This document shows, one piece after another, positions 15,207 through 22,511 of a DNA stretch of 25,061 nt. The position numbers and the translations under genes were made by a program. The stretch comes from Pseudomonadota bacterium (GTDB lineage Bacteria > Pseudomonadota > Alphaproteobacteria > Rhizobiales > Hyphomicrobiaceae), in assembly GCA_023426855.1 (NCBI GenBank), contig JAEZBU010000411.1:1-25061 (forward strand), read 5' to 3'. Under the pieces are notes generated by a model. It saw only the letters and a program-made list of their open reading frames with translations, made no database searches and was not told the DNA's origin. Each line of letters begins with the position of its first letter. The stretch's first letter is position 1.

Positions 15207-15349
15207 TCGGGAACAGATCCCCCGCCTTTGCGCGTTCTATCCGTGTAACCCCTGGAACAGTGCGCTGGCCCTGGCTGGTGTAGTCTTGTTCCATGATGAG
15301 GTTGGACGTCCGGACTGCTGGCGCCAACTCCCAGCCGACGGAGGAAAAC

Positions 15350-15637
15350 ATGATGACGAACACGCGCGCTGTAATGATGATGGCTGCGATAGTCGCAGGT
15401 TCCATGGCCGTGATGTCGAATGGTGCGGAAGCGCGCCGCGGTGGACCGAGCGTGGTCGAGTGGAGTTTTCAAACGCCCGGTCCGCAGCGCGGATATTCCG
15501 GTTTCGTGCCGAGCGCTGGTCCGCGGTCCGTTTACTGTGATTATCAGCGCATCCCCAATCGCAAATGCACCGTCGATCGTAATGGTCGGGAAAGGTGCCG
15601 CATCGTCAACTGGACCCTGAAGCAGGCCTGTTATTGA
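15350..15637 (+). CDS. Small exported protein with four cysteines
   Basis: A 95-residue protein whose N-terminus is a clear signal peptide (MMTNTRAVMMMAAIVAGSMA, cleavage likely after AEA near residue 28). The mature part is about 67 residues, basic, with an aromatic segment (VVEWSFQTPG) and four cysteines spaced through the last 35 residues (YCDYQ, KCTVD, RCRIV, ACY), which could form two disulfides in the periplasm. I do not recognise a family. ATG preceded by GGAGG five bases upstream, so expression is likely good. It is followed by a strong terminator and is probably monocistronic. The 143 bases between it and the bactofilin gene contain no feature I can support beyond a possible GGAACA/TGTTCC pairing. 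Confidence 0.75.
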   Translation: MMTNTRAVMMMAAIVAGSMAVMSNGAEARRGGPSVVEWSFQTPGPQRGYSGFVPSAGPRSVYCDYQRIPNRKCTVDRNGRERCRIVNWTLKQACY

Positions 15638-15705
15638 TCCCCCCTCCCAGACAGACCTGCCGATCCAATCGCGTTCCCTCCCCAGATGCGCGATTGCAGG
15701 GCCTG

Positions 15706-15747
15706 GAGCGAGGTAGCAACCCGGACGGGTTCACCTCGCTCTTTTTT
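15706..15747 (+). terminator. Intrinsic terminator with a nested inner hairpin
   Basis: GAGCGAGGT (15706-15714) pairs perfectly with ACCTCGCTC (15733-15741) and is followed at once by six T (15742-15747). The loop itself contains AACCC/GGGTT (15718-15722 with 15727-15731) around GGAC. It ends the small exported protein's transcript, about 70 bases after its stop. Confidence 0.9.
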
Positions 15748-15806
15748 GTGACATGACAGCCTCGCGAAATTCGATGGCGCCATTGTGCTGTTTCTGGCCG
15801 CGCCTT

Positions 15807-15818
15807 GATGTATACGTC
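15807..15818. promoter_or_regulatory. Palindromic candidate operator ahead of the acid-sugar operon
   Basis: GATGTATACGTC is a near-perfect palindrome (10 of 12 positions) centred on GTATAC, lying 32 bases before the start of the kinase gene, where a repressor would block the promoter. GTATAC cores are typical of operators of GntR-family (FCD) regulators of sugar-acid genes. A looser TTGA/TCAA pair (15805-15808 and 15821-15824) surrounds it. No such regulator is in the window. Confidence 0.4.
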
Positions 15819-15836
15819 GGTCAAACGACAAAACGC

Positions 15837-15842
15837 AGGAGG
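15837..15842 (+). promoter_or_regulatory. Ribosome binding site for the otnK-like gene
   Basis: AGGAGG, eight bases before a GTG start at 15851-15853. Confidence 0.8.
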
Positions 15843-15850
15843 CTGAACCC

Positions 15851-17116
15851 GTGCTTTTGGGCTGCATCGCCGACGATCTGACCGGCGCTACCGACCTTGC
15901 CCTGATGTTGACGCGCAATGGCATGCGCACGGTGCAGGTTATGGGTGTGCCGGACGCAAATACGCCGCTGGACGGCATCGATGCAGTCGTGGTGGCGCTG
16001 AAGTCGCGCACCAATCCGGTGGATGAAGCCGTCGCGTGGTCGCTGGCGAGTGCGGACGCGTTGCTGGCGCGTGGCGCCAGGCAGTTGTTCTTCAAGTATT
16101 GCTCAACCTTCGACTCCACCGACAAGGGCAACATCGGGCCGGTGGCCGAAGCGTTGCTGGAGAAGGTCAACGGCGAGATCGCGCTGGTTAATCCGGCGTT
16201 TCCCGCCAACAAGCGCACGGTTTACTTCGGCAACCTGTTCGTCGGCGAGGTGCCGCTGCACGAAAGCCCGATGAAGGATCACCCGCTGACGCCGATGCGC
16301 GATTCCAATCTCGTGCGCGTGATGCAGCGTCAGACGAAGATGAAGGTTGGTCTGGTGCCCTACGGCGTTGTCGAACAAGGCGTGGATGCCACCAAGGCCG
16401 CGCTCGATGCGGCGGCGCGCGACGGCACGCGCTTCGCGGTCGTCGATGCAATCAGCGATCGGCATCTGGTCACCATGGGCGCAGCGGCGGCGGATCATAA
16501 GCTCATTACGGGCGGATCCGGCGTGGCGATGGGCTTGCCTGAGAACTTCATACGCAAAGGGCTGTTGAAGAAGGCGGACGGCGCGGCGCGCATGTCTGCC
16601 GCCAAGGGCCGCGCGCTGATTATCGCGGGAAGCTGCTCGGAGGCGACGCGCGGGCAGGTCAAAGCTGCGCAAGCTGCTGGACTGCCGTCGTTGAAGATCG
16701 ATCCGCTGGCGATCGCGCAGAAAAAGCTCGGCGCGTCCGACCTGGTGGACTGGGTGCTGAAGCAGCCCGCCGACCGCCCCGTTCTCATCTATTCGAGCGA
16801 TGATCCCGACACCGTGCGTGGCGTGCAGGCCGAGCTCGGCCGCGAGGCGGCAGGCGCTATGGTCGAGCGCGAACTGGCGGCTGCTGCAAAGCAGCTCGTG
16901 GACAAAGGCTTCACGCGTGTGATCGTTGCCGGTGGTGAGACGTCGGGTGCGGTTGTCGGAGCGCTCGGTGTCAGCGCCATCGAGATCGGGCCGGAGATCG
17001 ATCCTGGCGTTCCGTGGACGCGCAGCATGGACGGGCGTGATTTGGTGCTGGCGCTGAAATCGGGCAACTTCGGCGCGCCGGATTTCTTCCTGAAAGCCTG
17101 GGATCTGATCGGATGA
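15851..17116 (+). CDS. otnK: 3-oxo-tetronate kinase, four-carbon acid sugar kinase family (DUF1537)
   Basis: Members of this family phosphorylate the 4-hydroxyl of four-carbon sugar acids; OtnK acts on 3-oxo-tetronate formed from L-threonate or D-erythronate. The 421-residue length is usual. The N-terminal substrate domain starts with the signature GCIADDLTGATDLA (paired Asp8-Asp9). The C-terminal nucleotide-binding domain shows AGSCSEATRGQ and AGGETSGAVV. Starts at GTG with an excellent Shine-Dalgarno. Its stop overlaps the start of the decarboxylase gene by four bases (ATGA), the standard OtnK-OtnC pairing, which supports the assignment over the D-threonate kinase DtnK, whose partner is a PdxA2-type dehydrogenase. 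Confidence 0.9.
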   Translation: MLLGCIADDLTGATDLALMLTRNGMRTVQVMGVPDANTPLDGIDAVVVALKSRTNPVDEAVAWSLASADALLARGARQLFFKYCSTFDSTDKGNIGPVAEALLEKVNGEIALVNPAFPANKRTVYFGNLFVGEVPLHESPMKDHPLTPMRDSNLVRVMQRQTKMKVGLVPYGVVEQGVDATKAALDAAARDGTRFAVVDAISDRHLVTMGAAAADHKLITGGSGVAMGLPENFIRKGLLKKADGAARMSAAKGRALIIAGSCSEATRGQVKAAQAAGLPSLKIDPLAIAQKKLGASDLVDWVLKQPADRPVLIYSSDDPDTVRGVQAELGREAAGAMVERELAAAAKQLVDKGFTRVIVAGGETSGAVVGALGVSAIEIGPEIDPGVPWTRSMDGRDLVLALKSGNFGAPDFFLKAWDLIG

Positions 17117-17751
17117 GCAGCGAAGCCAAACTGCGGGAGATAGTCTGCACCTGCGGTGCGTCGCTGTTCAATCGCGGACTTACGCACGGCTCGACTGGCA
17201 ACATCTCGGTGCGCTTGGAAGACGGTGGCTGGCTGATGACGCCAACCGGATCGTCGCTTGGCACGCTCGATCCGGCGCGACTGTCGCGGCTGGACGCTTC
17301 CGGTAAGTTGATTTCCGGCGATGCACCGACCAAGGAAGCTTTTTTGCACACCACCATGTACGCCCAGCGACCGCAGTCCGGCGCGGTCGTGCATCTGCAC
17401 TCGACCCATTCGGTTGCAGTGAGCTGCCTTGATGGCATTGATCCCTGCAATTGCCTGCCGCCGATCACTGCCTACTACGTAATGCGCGTAGGCGCGCTGC
17501 CCCTGGTGCCGTACTATCCGCCCGGAGATGCGGCCCTGGCGGATGCCGTTGGCAAACTGGCAAGCCGGCATCACGCCATGCTACTGGCAAATCACGGTCC
17601 GGTCGTTGCCGGCAACGGCCTGTCGGCGGCTATGGATGCGGTTGAGGAGCTGGAAGAGACCGCGCGGCTGTTCCTGATGTTGCGGGGGCAGCCGATCCGA
17701 ATGCTCACGGATGCGCAAGTTGCTGAATTGCAGCGGCGTTTTCCGAGCTAA
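17113..17751 (+). CDS. otnC: 3-oxo-tetronate 4-phosphate decarboxylase, class II aldolase family
   Basis: A zinc-dependent aldolase-fold enzyme that decarboxylates 3-oxo-tetronate 4-phosphate to dihydroxyacetone phosphate. The 212 residues show the class II aldolase/adducin pattern: GNISVR near residue 29, catalytic acid Glu75 (PTKEAF), zinc ligands His94 and His96 (VVHLHSTHS), and the third ligand His161 (ANHGPVV). Related L-fuculose-phosphate aldolases share these residues, so the specific name depends on the adjacent kinase gene, with which it overlaps by four bases. Cytoplasmic. Confidence 0.88.
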   Translation: MSSEAKLREIVCTCGASLFNRGLTHGSTGNISVRLEDGGWLMTPTGSSLGTLDPARLSRLDASGKLISGDAPTKEAFLHTTMYAQRPQSGAVVHLHSTHSVAVSCLDGIDPCNCLPPITAYYVMRVGALPLVPYYPPGDAALADAVGKLASRHHAMLLANHGPVVAGNGLSAAMDAVEELEETARLFLMLRGQPIRMLTDAQVAELQRRFPS

Positions 17752-17788
17752 GACAATCCCTTATTTCGTTGTTGCAGGATTAGGAACG

Positions 17789-18538
17789 ATGGCAAACAAG
17801 ATCGATCTCGAAGGCCGCGTAGCGGTTATCACTGGCGGCGCACAGGGCTTCGGCCGAGCCGCGACCGAGCGCTTCATCGCCTCTGGCGCCAAGGTCGCGA
17901 TCTGGGATCGTGACTTGGAGTTGGCTGAAAAAACCGCAAAGGCGGTCGGCAACGGCGTCAGCGCTTTCGTCTGCGACGTCACGGATGCGAAATCGGTCGA
18001 GGCAGCCCGCGACGCCACGCTGTCAACGTTCGGCAAGATCGAGCTTCTGGTCAATAACGCCGGTGTGGCTGGTCCGACCGCCAAGGCGTGGGAATACTCG
18101 CTGGAAGATTTGCGCTTCACCATGCGCGTCAATTTCGAGGGGCCTTGGAACTGCTGTAAGGCGCTGGTCCCCGGCATGATCGCGCAAAACTACGGCCGCA
18201 TCGTCAACATCGCGTCGATTGCCGGCAAGGAAGGCAACCCGAATGCCAGCGCCTATTCGGCATCAAAGGCAGCGCTGATCGGCTTCACCAAATCGCTGGC
18301 CAAGGAAGTCGCGACCCACGACATCTCGGTCAACGCCATTGCGCCGGCAGTTGCGCGCACGGCGATCCTCGATCAGGTGACCGAGGAGCACATCAACTAC
18401 ATGCTGTCCAAGATCCCGCGCGGCCGTCTCGTCACGGTCGACGAGGTCGCGGCTCTGATCGCCTGGGCGTCGTCCAGCGACTGCTCGTTCACGACCGGCC
18501 AAGTGCTTGACATCTCAGGTGGTCGCGCCACCTACTGA
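17789..18538 (+). CDS. SDR-family NAD(P)-dependent dehydrogenase
   Basis: A classical short-chain dehydrogenase/reductase of 249 residues. The cofactor loop TGGAQGFG is at 15-22; Asp40 at the end of the second strand favours NAD+. NNAG is at 89-92, and the catalytic Ser143, Tyr156 and Lys160 are all present (IASIAG, SAYSASK). It starts at the ATG at 17789 with AGGA just upstream, 37 bases after otnC, and is followed by a hairpin, so it is the last gene of the acid-sugar operon. In known OtnK/OtnC pathways the first oxidation is done by LtnD or DenD, which belong to another dehydrogenase family. This SDR may supply that step here, or act on another sugar acid. Its substrate is inferred only from context. 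Confidence 0.9.
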   Translation: MANKIDLEGRVAVITGGAQGFGRAATERFIASGAKVAIWDRDLELAEKTAKAVGNGVSAFVCDVTDAKSVEAARDATLSTFGKIELLVNNAGVAGPTAKAWEYSLEDLRFTMRVNFEGPWNCCKALVPGMIAQNYGRIVNIASIAGKEGNPNASAYSASKAALIGFTKSLAKEVATHDISVNAIAPAVARTAILDQVTEEHINYMLSKIPRGRLVTVDEVAALIAWASSSDCSFTTGQVLDISGGRATY

Positions 18539-18562
18539 TCGATGTCACGGGAATGTGATATG

Positions 18563-18593
18563 GAGCGGTCGCATTCGATGGATGCGGCCGCTC
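18563..18593 (+). terminator. Terminator-like hairpin after the SDR gene
   Basis: GAGCGGTCGCAT (18563-18574) pairs with ATGCGGCCGCTC (18582-18593) over 12 positions, with one G-U wobble, around a seven-base loop. It starts 25 bases after the stop. The T-tract is weak (GTCGCTTTGT). Confidence 0.6.
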
Positions 18594-18652
18594 GTCGCTT
18601 TGTACAATCGCCACGATAATGACCGGATGAGGTGGCAACTCTAAGGCGAAGA

Positions 18653-18670
18653 CAGCCGTATTCGCGGCTG
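18653..18670. other. Short hairpin upstream of the sensor kinase gene
   Basis: CAGCCG (18653-18658) and CGGCTG (18665-18670) form a perfect 6-bp stem around TATTCG, 34 bases before the kinase GTG. It could be an operator or leader structure; nothing else identifies it. Confidence 0.25.
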
Positions 18671-18704
18671 CCGTGTGTGTGCGTAACAAAGCTAGGAATG
18701 CTGG

Positions 18705-19928
18705 GTGATCTTGCCAAACAGCGACGAACCAATCGTCGAGCGTAACCCAAAGGCCGACGCCAAGCCGGACCATAGCGAACATGATTGGCGGTTGCGGATT
18801 CGGCAGCAGGAGATTCTGTCGAGCCTGGGTGTCATGGCGCTGCAGGGCGCGACGTTTGACGAACTGCTGAATTCCGCCGCACGGTTGGCAGCCGACGGGC
18901 TGGAAGCCGATTTCTCCAAGGTGCTGCAGTGCCATCAGGACGGAAAGGCTTTGCTCGTGGTCGCCGGCGTCGGTTGGGGGCCGGACGTGGTTGGCCAATC
19001 CGCGATCGGTGCAGGGTTCGACTCCCCTGCCGGATTTGCGCTGAAAACCGGCAAGCCGGTCATTTCCAACCATCTCGAACATGAGCAGCGTTTCAAAACG
19101 CCGGGTCTGTTCCGCAAGTACGGGATCAAGCGCGCCGTCAACGTGATCCTCCAGGGCGATGGCGCTCCGTTCGGCGTGCTCGAAGTCGATAGCCGCAGCG
19201 AGGGTGAGTTTGTCGAGCAGGATCTGACCTTCCTGCAGGGCTTGGCCAACATTCTCGGCATGGCGATCGAGCGCCGCCGGTACGAGGAGCAACTCGAGGC
19301 CTCGATCGAGCGGCAGGACATGCTGCTGAAGGAGGTCAATCACCGCGTCAAGAATAGTCTTCAGCTTGTCGCGAGCATGCTGCGGCTTCAGGTCGGCAGC
19401 ATCGAGGACGAAGGCGTCCGGCAATTGCTGAGCGAAGCCCAAGCGCGGGTCATGGCAGTCGCACGCGCCCATGAGAGGCTTTACAAGTCGACGGATGTCG
19501 CCCGCCTGGATCTGTCCGGTTACCTCAAGGATGTTTGTGAAGATGTGGCGGACTCGGCAGGAAGCTGCGAGCTGGTTTATGAGGCGGCCGGATCGATCTA
19601 CATCGAAACGGATCGCGCCATTCCGCTGGCGCTGCTGGTGACCGAACTGGCGACCAATGCAGCCAAATATGCCTATCCCGACGAAGAGGGCGGAATCATC
19701 CGCGTTAGCATCCGGCCGGAACCCGAGGACATGCTGGAGCTGAGCGTTTCGGACGATGGCGTCGGGCTTCCGCCGGAATTTGACTCCGCGGCGCTCAAAA
19801 CTCTCGGAATGCGCCTGATCCGCGCGTTCGCGCAGGGGGTCGGCGGCACGATCGAATTCGGTAATCGTGCGCCTGGCGCGCAGGTCACGCTGCGCTTTCC
19901 ACGCAGGCATTCCGACAATCCCCATTGA
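18705..19928 (+). CDS. Sensor histidine kinase, GAF - HisKA_2 - HATPase
   Basis: A cytoplasmic two-component kinase of 407 residues with no membrane helix. A GAF sensory domain covers about residues 45-188 (ending LANILGMAIERRR) and is linked by a coiled segment to a HisKA_2 dimerisation domain whose phospho-accepting histidine is His213 in LKEVNHRVKNSLQLVASML. The ATPase domain has the N-box TELATNAAKYA (Asn318) and the G-box SDDGVGLPPEF. This kinase class is abundant in Rhizobiales and often feeds light, redox or general stress pathways, but the GAF ligand cannot be predicted. GTG start with AGGA seven bases upstream. No response regulator is adjacent, so it is an orphan in this window. It converges on the minus-strand operon with a 28-base gap. 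Confidence 0.92.
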   Translation: MILPNSDEPIVERNPKADAKPDHSEHDWRLRIRQQEILSSLGVMALQGATFDELLNSAARLAADGLEADFSKVLQCHQDGKALLVVAGVGWGPDVVGQSAIGAGFDSPAGFALKTGKPVISNHLEHEQRFKTPGLFRKYGIKRAVNVILQGDGAPFGVLEVDSRSEGEFVEQDLTFLQGLANILGMAIERRRYEEQLEASIERQDMLLKEVNHRVKNSLQLVASMLRLQVGSIEDEGVRQLLSEAQARVMAVARAHERLYKSTDVARLDLSGYLKDVCEDVADSAGSCELVYEAAGSIYIETDRAIPLALLVTELATNAAKYAYPDEEGGIIRVSIRPEPEDMLELSVSDDGVGLPPEFDSAALKTLGMRLIRAFAQGVGGTIEFGNRAPGAQVTLRFPRRHSDNPH

Positions 19929-19956
19929 TCGAGGATTGCCGGATCGCCCTTAAGGA

Positions 19957-20745
19957 TCAGTAGGTCTTAGCCGCCTGAGCTTGCGCCTGTCCCTTCACGG
20001 CGCGCACCTCAGCCTGTGCGGCGGCAGCTAGAAGCCGCGCGTCGTTCAGGATCGTGCACAACTGGAAGCCCTCGTCGAAACGCTTCAGTGCGGTTTTCGC
20101 ACTATCCGTGTGCACGCCCGCAATCAAACCCATGGCGCGCGTGCGACTGCGGATCGATTCCATGGCCTCCAGCACCGCAGGAACGTCCGGATCGAGCGTC
20201 GGCGTGTGACCCATCGATAGTGAAAGATCGCCCGGACCGACATAGACACCATTGAGACCGGGCACCGACAGGATCTCATCCAGGTTGGCGAGCGCCTTGG
20301 TCGTTTCGATCATGGCCAGCAGCAAGACTTCCTCGTTCGCATGCTGCCAGTAATCCGCGCCGCCGTATTGTACGGCCCGGTTGGGGCCGAACGAGCGGTT
20401 GCCCATCGGTGCATAGCGAGCTGCTGCGACGAACGCTTCGGCTTCCGCCTTGGTGTTGATCATCGGGCAGATCAGGCCGTAAGCGCCGGCATCCAGCATC
20501 TTCATGATGATGGCCGGATCGTTCCACGGAATGCGCGCCATAGGCACGGCATCCGTCGTCGAGATCGCCTGCAGCATGCCGACGGCGGCCTGGAAATCGA
20601 CCGGGCCATGCTGGAGGTCGATCGAGACGCTGTCGAAGCCCTGATGCGCCATCAGCTCCGCCGAATAGGAGCTGGGTATGGCGCACCAGCCGTTTACGAC
20701 GCGGCCACCTTCGGCCAGCATCGCCTTGATCTTGTTCTTGCGCAT
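19957..20745 (-). CDS. HpcH/HpaI-family class II pyruvate aldolase
   Basis: A metal-dependent TIM-barrel aldolase (262 residues) that cleaves or forms 4-hydroxy-2-oxo acids with pyruvate as one product. Characteristic residues: the base His46 in IDLQHGPVD, Arg71 in MARIPW, metal ligands Glu147 (MIET) and Asp173 in VGPGDLSLSMG. HpcH, HpaI and the dehydro-deoxy-glucarate aldolase GarL share these, so the substrate is undecided. The start codon is preceded by GGGGAGG. Last gene of a minus-strand operon, 28 bases after the 2-hydroxyacid dehydrogenase stop. The last 20 residues are an Ala/Gln-rich tail. Confidence 0.92.
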   Translation of the reverse strand: MRKNKIKAMLAEGGRVVNGWCAIPSSYSAELMAHQGFDSVSIDLQHGPVDFQAAVGMLQAISTTDAVPMARIPWNDPAIIMKMLDAGAYGLICPMINTKAEAEAFVAAARYAPMGNRSFGPNRAVQYGGADYWQHANEEVLLLAMIETTKALANLDEILSVPGLNGVYVGPGDLSLSMGHTPTLDPDVPAVLEAMESIRSRTRAMGLIAGVHTDSAKTALKRFDEGFQLCTILNDARLLAAAAQAEVRAVKGQAQAQAAKTY

Positions 20746-20773
20746 GTTTCCTCCCCGTTTCCGGGTCCGTTGT

Positions 20774-21739
20774 CTATTTCAGCACTTCTGGATTGAAGAC
20801 GTGCGATGCCGGCAGCTTGCCATCGAAGTAGTCGGTGATGTTGTTGGCCACCGTAGATGCCATGCGGGCGAGGCCTTCAGCGGTGCTGGCGGCGGAGTGC
20901 GGCGACAGGATGATCTTGTCCGATTGCAACAGCGGATCATCTGCCTTCGGTGGTTCGGTGACCATCACATCGAAGCCGGCGCCCTTGATCTTGCCGGCGT
21001 TGAGGGCCGCAACCAGTGCTGCTTCATCGACGATACCGCCGCGCGCGCAGTTGATGACGTAAGCTGTTGGCTTCATCAGGGCCAATTCGCGTGCGCCGAT
21101 CAGGTTGCGGGTGTCGTCCTGCAGCGGGCAATGCGGGGAAACGAAATCCGCCTGCGGCAGCACGTCGTGCAGGTTGGTTGCGGGTTCGCAGCCCATGGCG
21201 CGGATCTGCTCCGCGCTAAACGCCGGATCGATGCCGATGCAGCGCATGCCCAACGCGTTGCAGACCACGGCGAGGCGGCTGCCGATGCGCCCGAGACCGA
21301 TGATCAGGATCGTGCGCCCGGCGATATCGATGGCGTCGAGCTTGTTCTTGATCATGAAGTCGCCGGTGCGGGTGGCGTGATCGAATTGGGTTTGCCGCTT
21401 GGCCAGGCTGAACATCATCGCCAGCGTGTGCTCGACCACCGACGGGGCGTTGGCTTCGCCGACGGTGGCGACGATGACGCCCTTCTCAGTCGCGGCCGCA
21501 ATGTCGATGTTGTCGACGCCGACGCCATGACGGGAGATGATCTTGAGCTTCGGCGCCTTTTCGATCATCCAGCGCTCGATGCGCGGCATGCGTACGGCAA
21601 TCGCCTCGACGTCGGGGAGATGATGCTCCCAATGCTGCGGCTCGGGGCTTTCCGGCACGATCAGCTCGATATCCGATCGGGATTCGAGGATTTCCATGCC
21701 AGCGGGGTGCATGCGTTGCAGGCAGATAACTTTACGCAT
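20774..21739 (-). CDS. D-isomer-specific 2-hydroxyacid dehydrogenase
   Basis: A 321-residue NAD-dependent dehydrogenase of the SerA/GyaR family that interconverts a D-2-hydroxy acid and its 2-oxo acid. The NAD loop GLGRIGS lies at 148-154, with Asp171 after the second strand favouring NAD over NADP. The catalytic set is complete: Arg233 (NCARGGIVDE), Glu262 and His281 (SPHSAAST). It lacks the C-terminal ACT domain of long SerA, so phosphoglycerate dehydrogenase of the standard serine pathway is unlikely. Its ATG shares one base with the stop of the RraA gene (TGATG), so the two are coupled. In family members such as SlcC the substrate is a sulfonated lactate; here it is unknown. Confidence 0.92.
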   Translation of the reverse strand: MRKVICLQRMHPAGMEILESRSDIELIVPESPEPQHWEHHLPDVEAIAVRMPRIERWMIEKAPKLKIISRHGVGVDNIDIAAATEKGVIVATVGEANAPSVVEHTLAMMFSLAKRQTQFDHATRTGDFMIKNKLDAIDIAGRTILIIGLGRIGSRLAVVCNALGMRCIGIDPAFSAEQIRAMGCEPATNLHDVLPQADFVSPHCPLQDDTRNLIGARELALMKPTAYVINCARGGIVDEAALVAALNAGKIKGAGFDVMVTEPPKADDPLLQSDKIILSPHSAASTAEGLARMASTVANNITDYFDGKLPASHVFNPEVLK

Positions 21740-22437
21740 CAGTGGATCTCGTCTTGCTTGGCCAGCGCTTCACGCAGCATGGCGGCGTTGAAGCCGGGCT
21801 TGCGCGCCATGTCGAGAATGACGGCTTCCTTGCGCGCCATGAAATCGCAGGCGGCAGGGAGTTTCTCGGCGACATCGTGTGGGATGACGACGGCACCATG
21901 GCGATCGGCATGGATCAGATCGTTCGAGCGCACCATCATGCCGGCGACACGGACTTCTTTGCCGTAGTCGGCCAGATGAACGTAGCCGTGGCTGGGCATG
22001 ATCGAGCCGGCCAGCACGTTGAGCCCCGGCGCCCACTGCGGAATGTCGCGGATGCTGCCGTCGGTGACGACACCGGCGCAGCCGAGCGCCTTGTGCACCG
22101 TGCTCTGCACTTCACCCCAGAACGCGCCGAAACCGACATCCGGACCGTCGAGGTCCTGGATCACGACGATCTGCGGTCCGGGCGGGGAGGCGACGTACTC
22201 GTAATAGCCGATGCGCTGGGCGCGGGCGTCGGCGGAGTTGAGCTCCGAAGGGTGAATGGAGCGGATCGTGGCCGTGCGCGCATAGCCGACCATCGGCGGC
22301 AGGTCGGGGAACGGCGCCACCAGCGGCCGGGTATTGAAATCACCGCGGCGGAACTTGTTGTCGATGACTTCAAGCGCATTGCAGATGGTGGGCGTATCGA
22401 ACGCGCGCAGTTGTTCGAGCAGATCCGGATTGAGCAT
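21739..22437 (-). CDS. RraA-family protein (4-hydroxy-4-methyl-2-oxoglutarate / oxaloacetate lyase type)
   Basis: A 232-residue member of the RraA fold, which includes HMG aldolases that split 4-hydroxy-4-methyl-2-oxoglutarate into two pyruvates, decarboxylases of oxaloacetate, and the RNase E inhibitor RraA. It carries the family start FDTPTICNALE, the FGAFWGE loop at 103-109, and the VTDGSIRD motif at 124-131 with the substrate-binding Arg130 and metal-binding Asp131. An enzymatic role is favoured because of the catabolic neighbours. The start at the ATG at 22435-22437 (AGGA ten bases upstream) is preferred to the longer frame reaching 22569, which would run back into the preceding gene. 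Confidence 0.9.
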   Translation of the reverse strand: MLNPDLLEQLRAFDTPTICNALEVIDNKFRRGDFNTRPLVAPFPDLPPMVGYARTATIRSIHPSELNSADARAQRIGYYEYVASPPGPQIVVIQDLDGPDVGFGAFWGEVQSTVHKALGCAGVVTDGSIRDIPQWAPGLNVLAGSIMPSHGYVHLADYGKEVRVAGMMVRSNDLIHADRHGAVVIPHDVAEKLPAACDFMARKEAVILDMARKPGFNAAMLREALAKQDEIH

Positions 22438-22471
22438 GGGTATCGGTCCTTGATTGACGATGACGGTGGGA

Positions 22472-22499
22472 GCCGGAACGGCGTGAGGCACGTTCCGGC
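22472..22499 (-). other. Intercistronic hairpin between the LDH2 and RraA genes
   Basis: GCCGGAACG (22472-22480) and CGTTCCGGC (22491-22499) form a perfect 9-bp stem around a ten-base loop in the 74-base gap. There is no U-tract on the minus strand, so it more likely stabilises or marks a processing point of the mRNA than terminates it. Confidence 0.5.
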
Positions 22500-22511
22500 A
22501 CGATGATTGGT

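Noticed and set aside
18489..19925. Long open frame (478 codons) antisense to the sensor kinase
   Set aside because: The kinase strand has intact GAF, H-box, N-box and G-box motifs. The antisense product has no recognisable family, and such frames are expected in GC-rich DNA.
20678..21967. Open frame of 429 codons on the plus strand across the aldolase, dehydrogenase and RraA genes
   Set aside because: It spans several real genes with complete catalytic motifs on the other strand.
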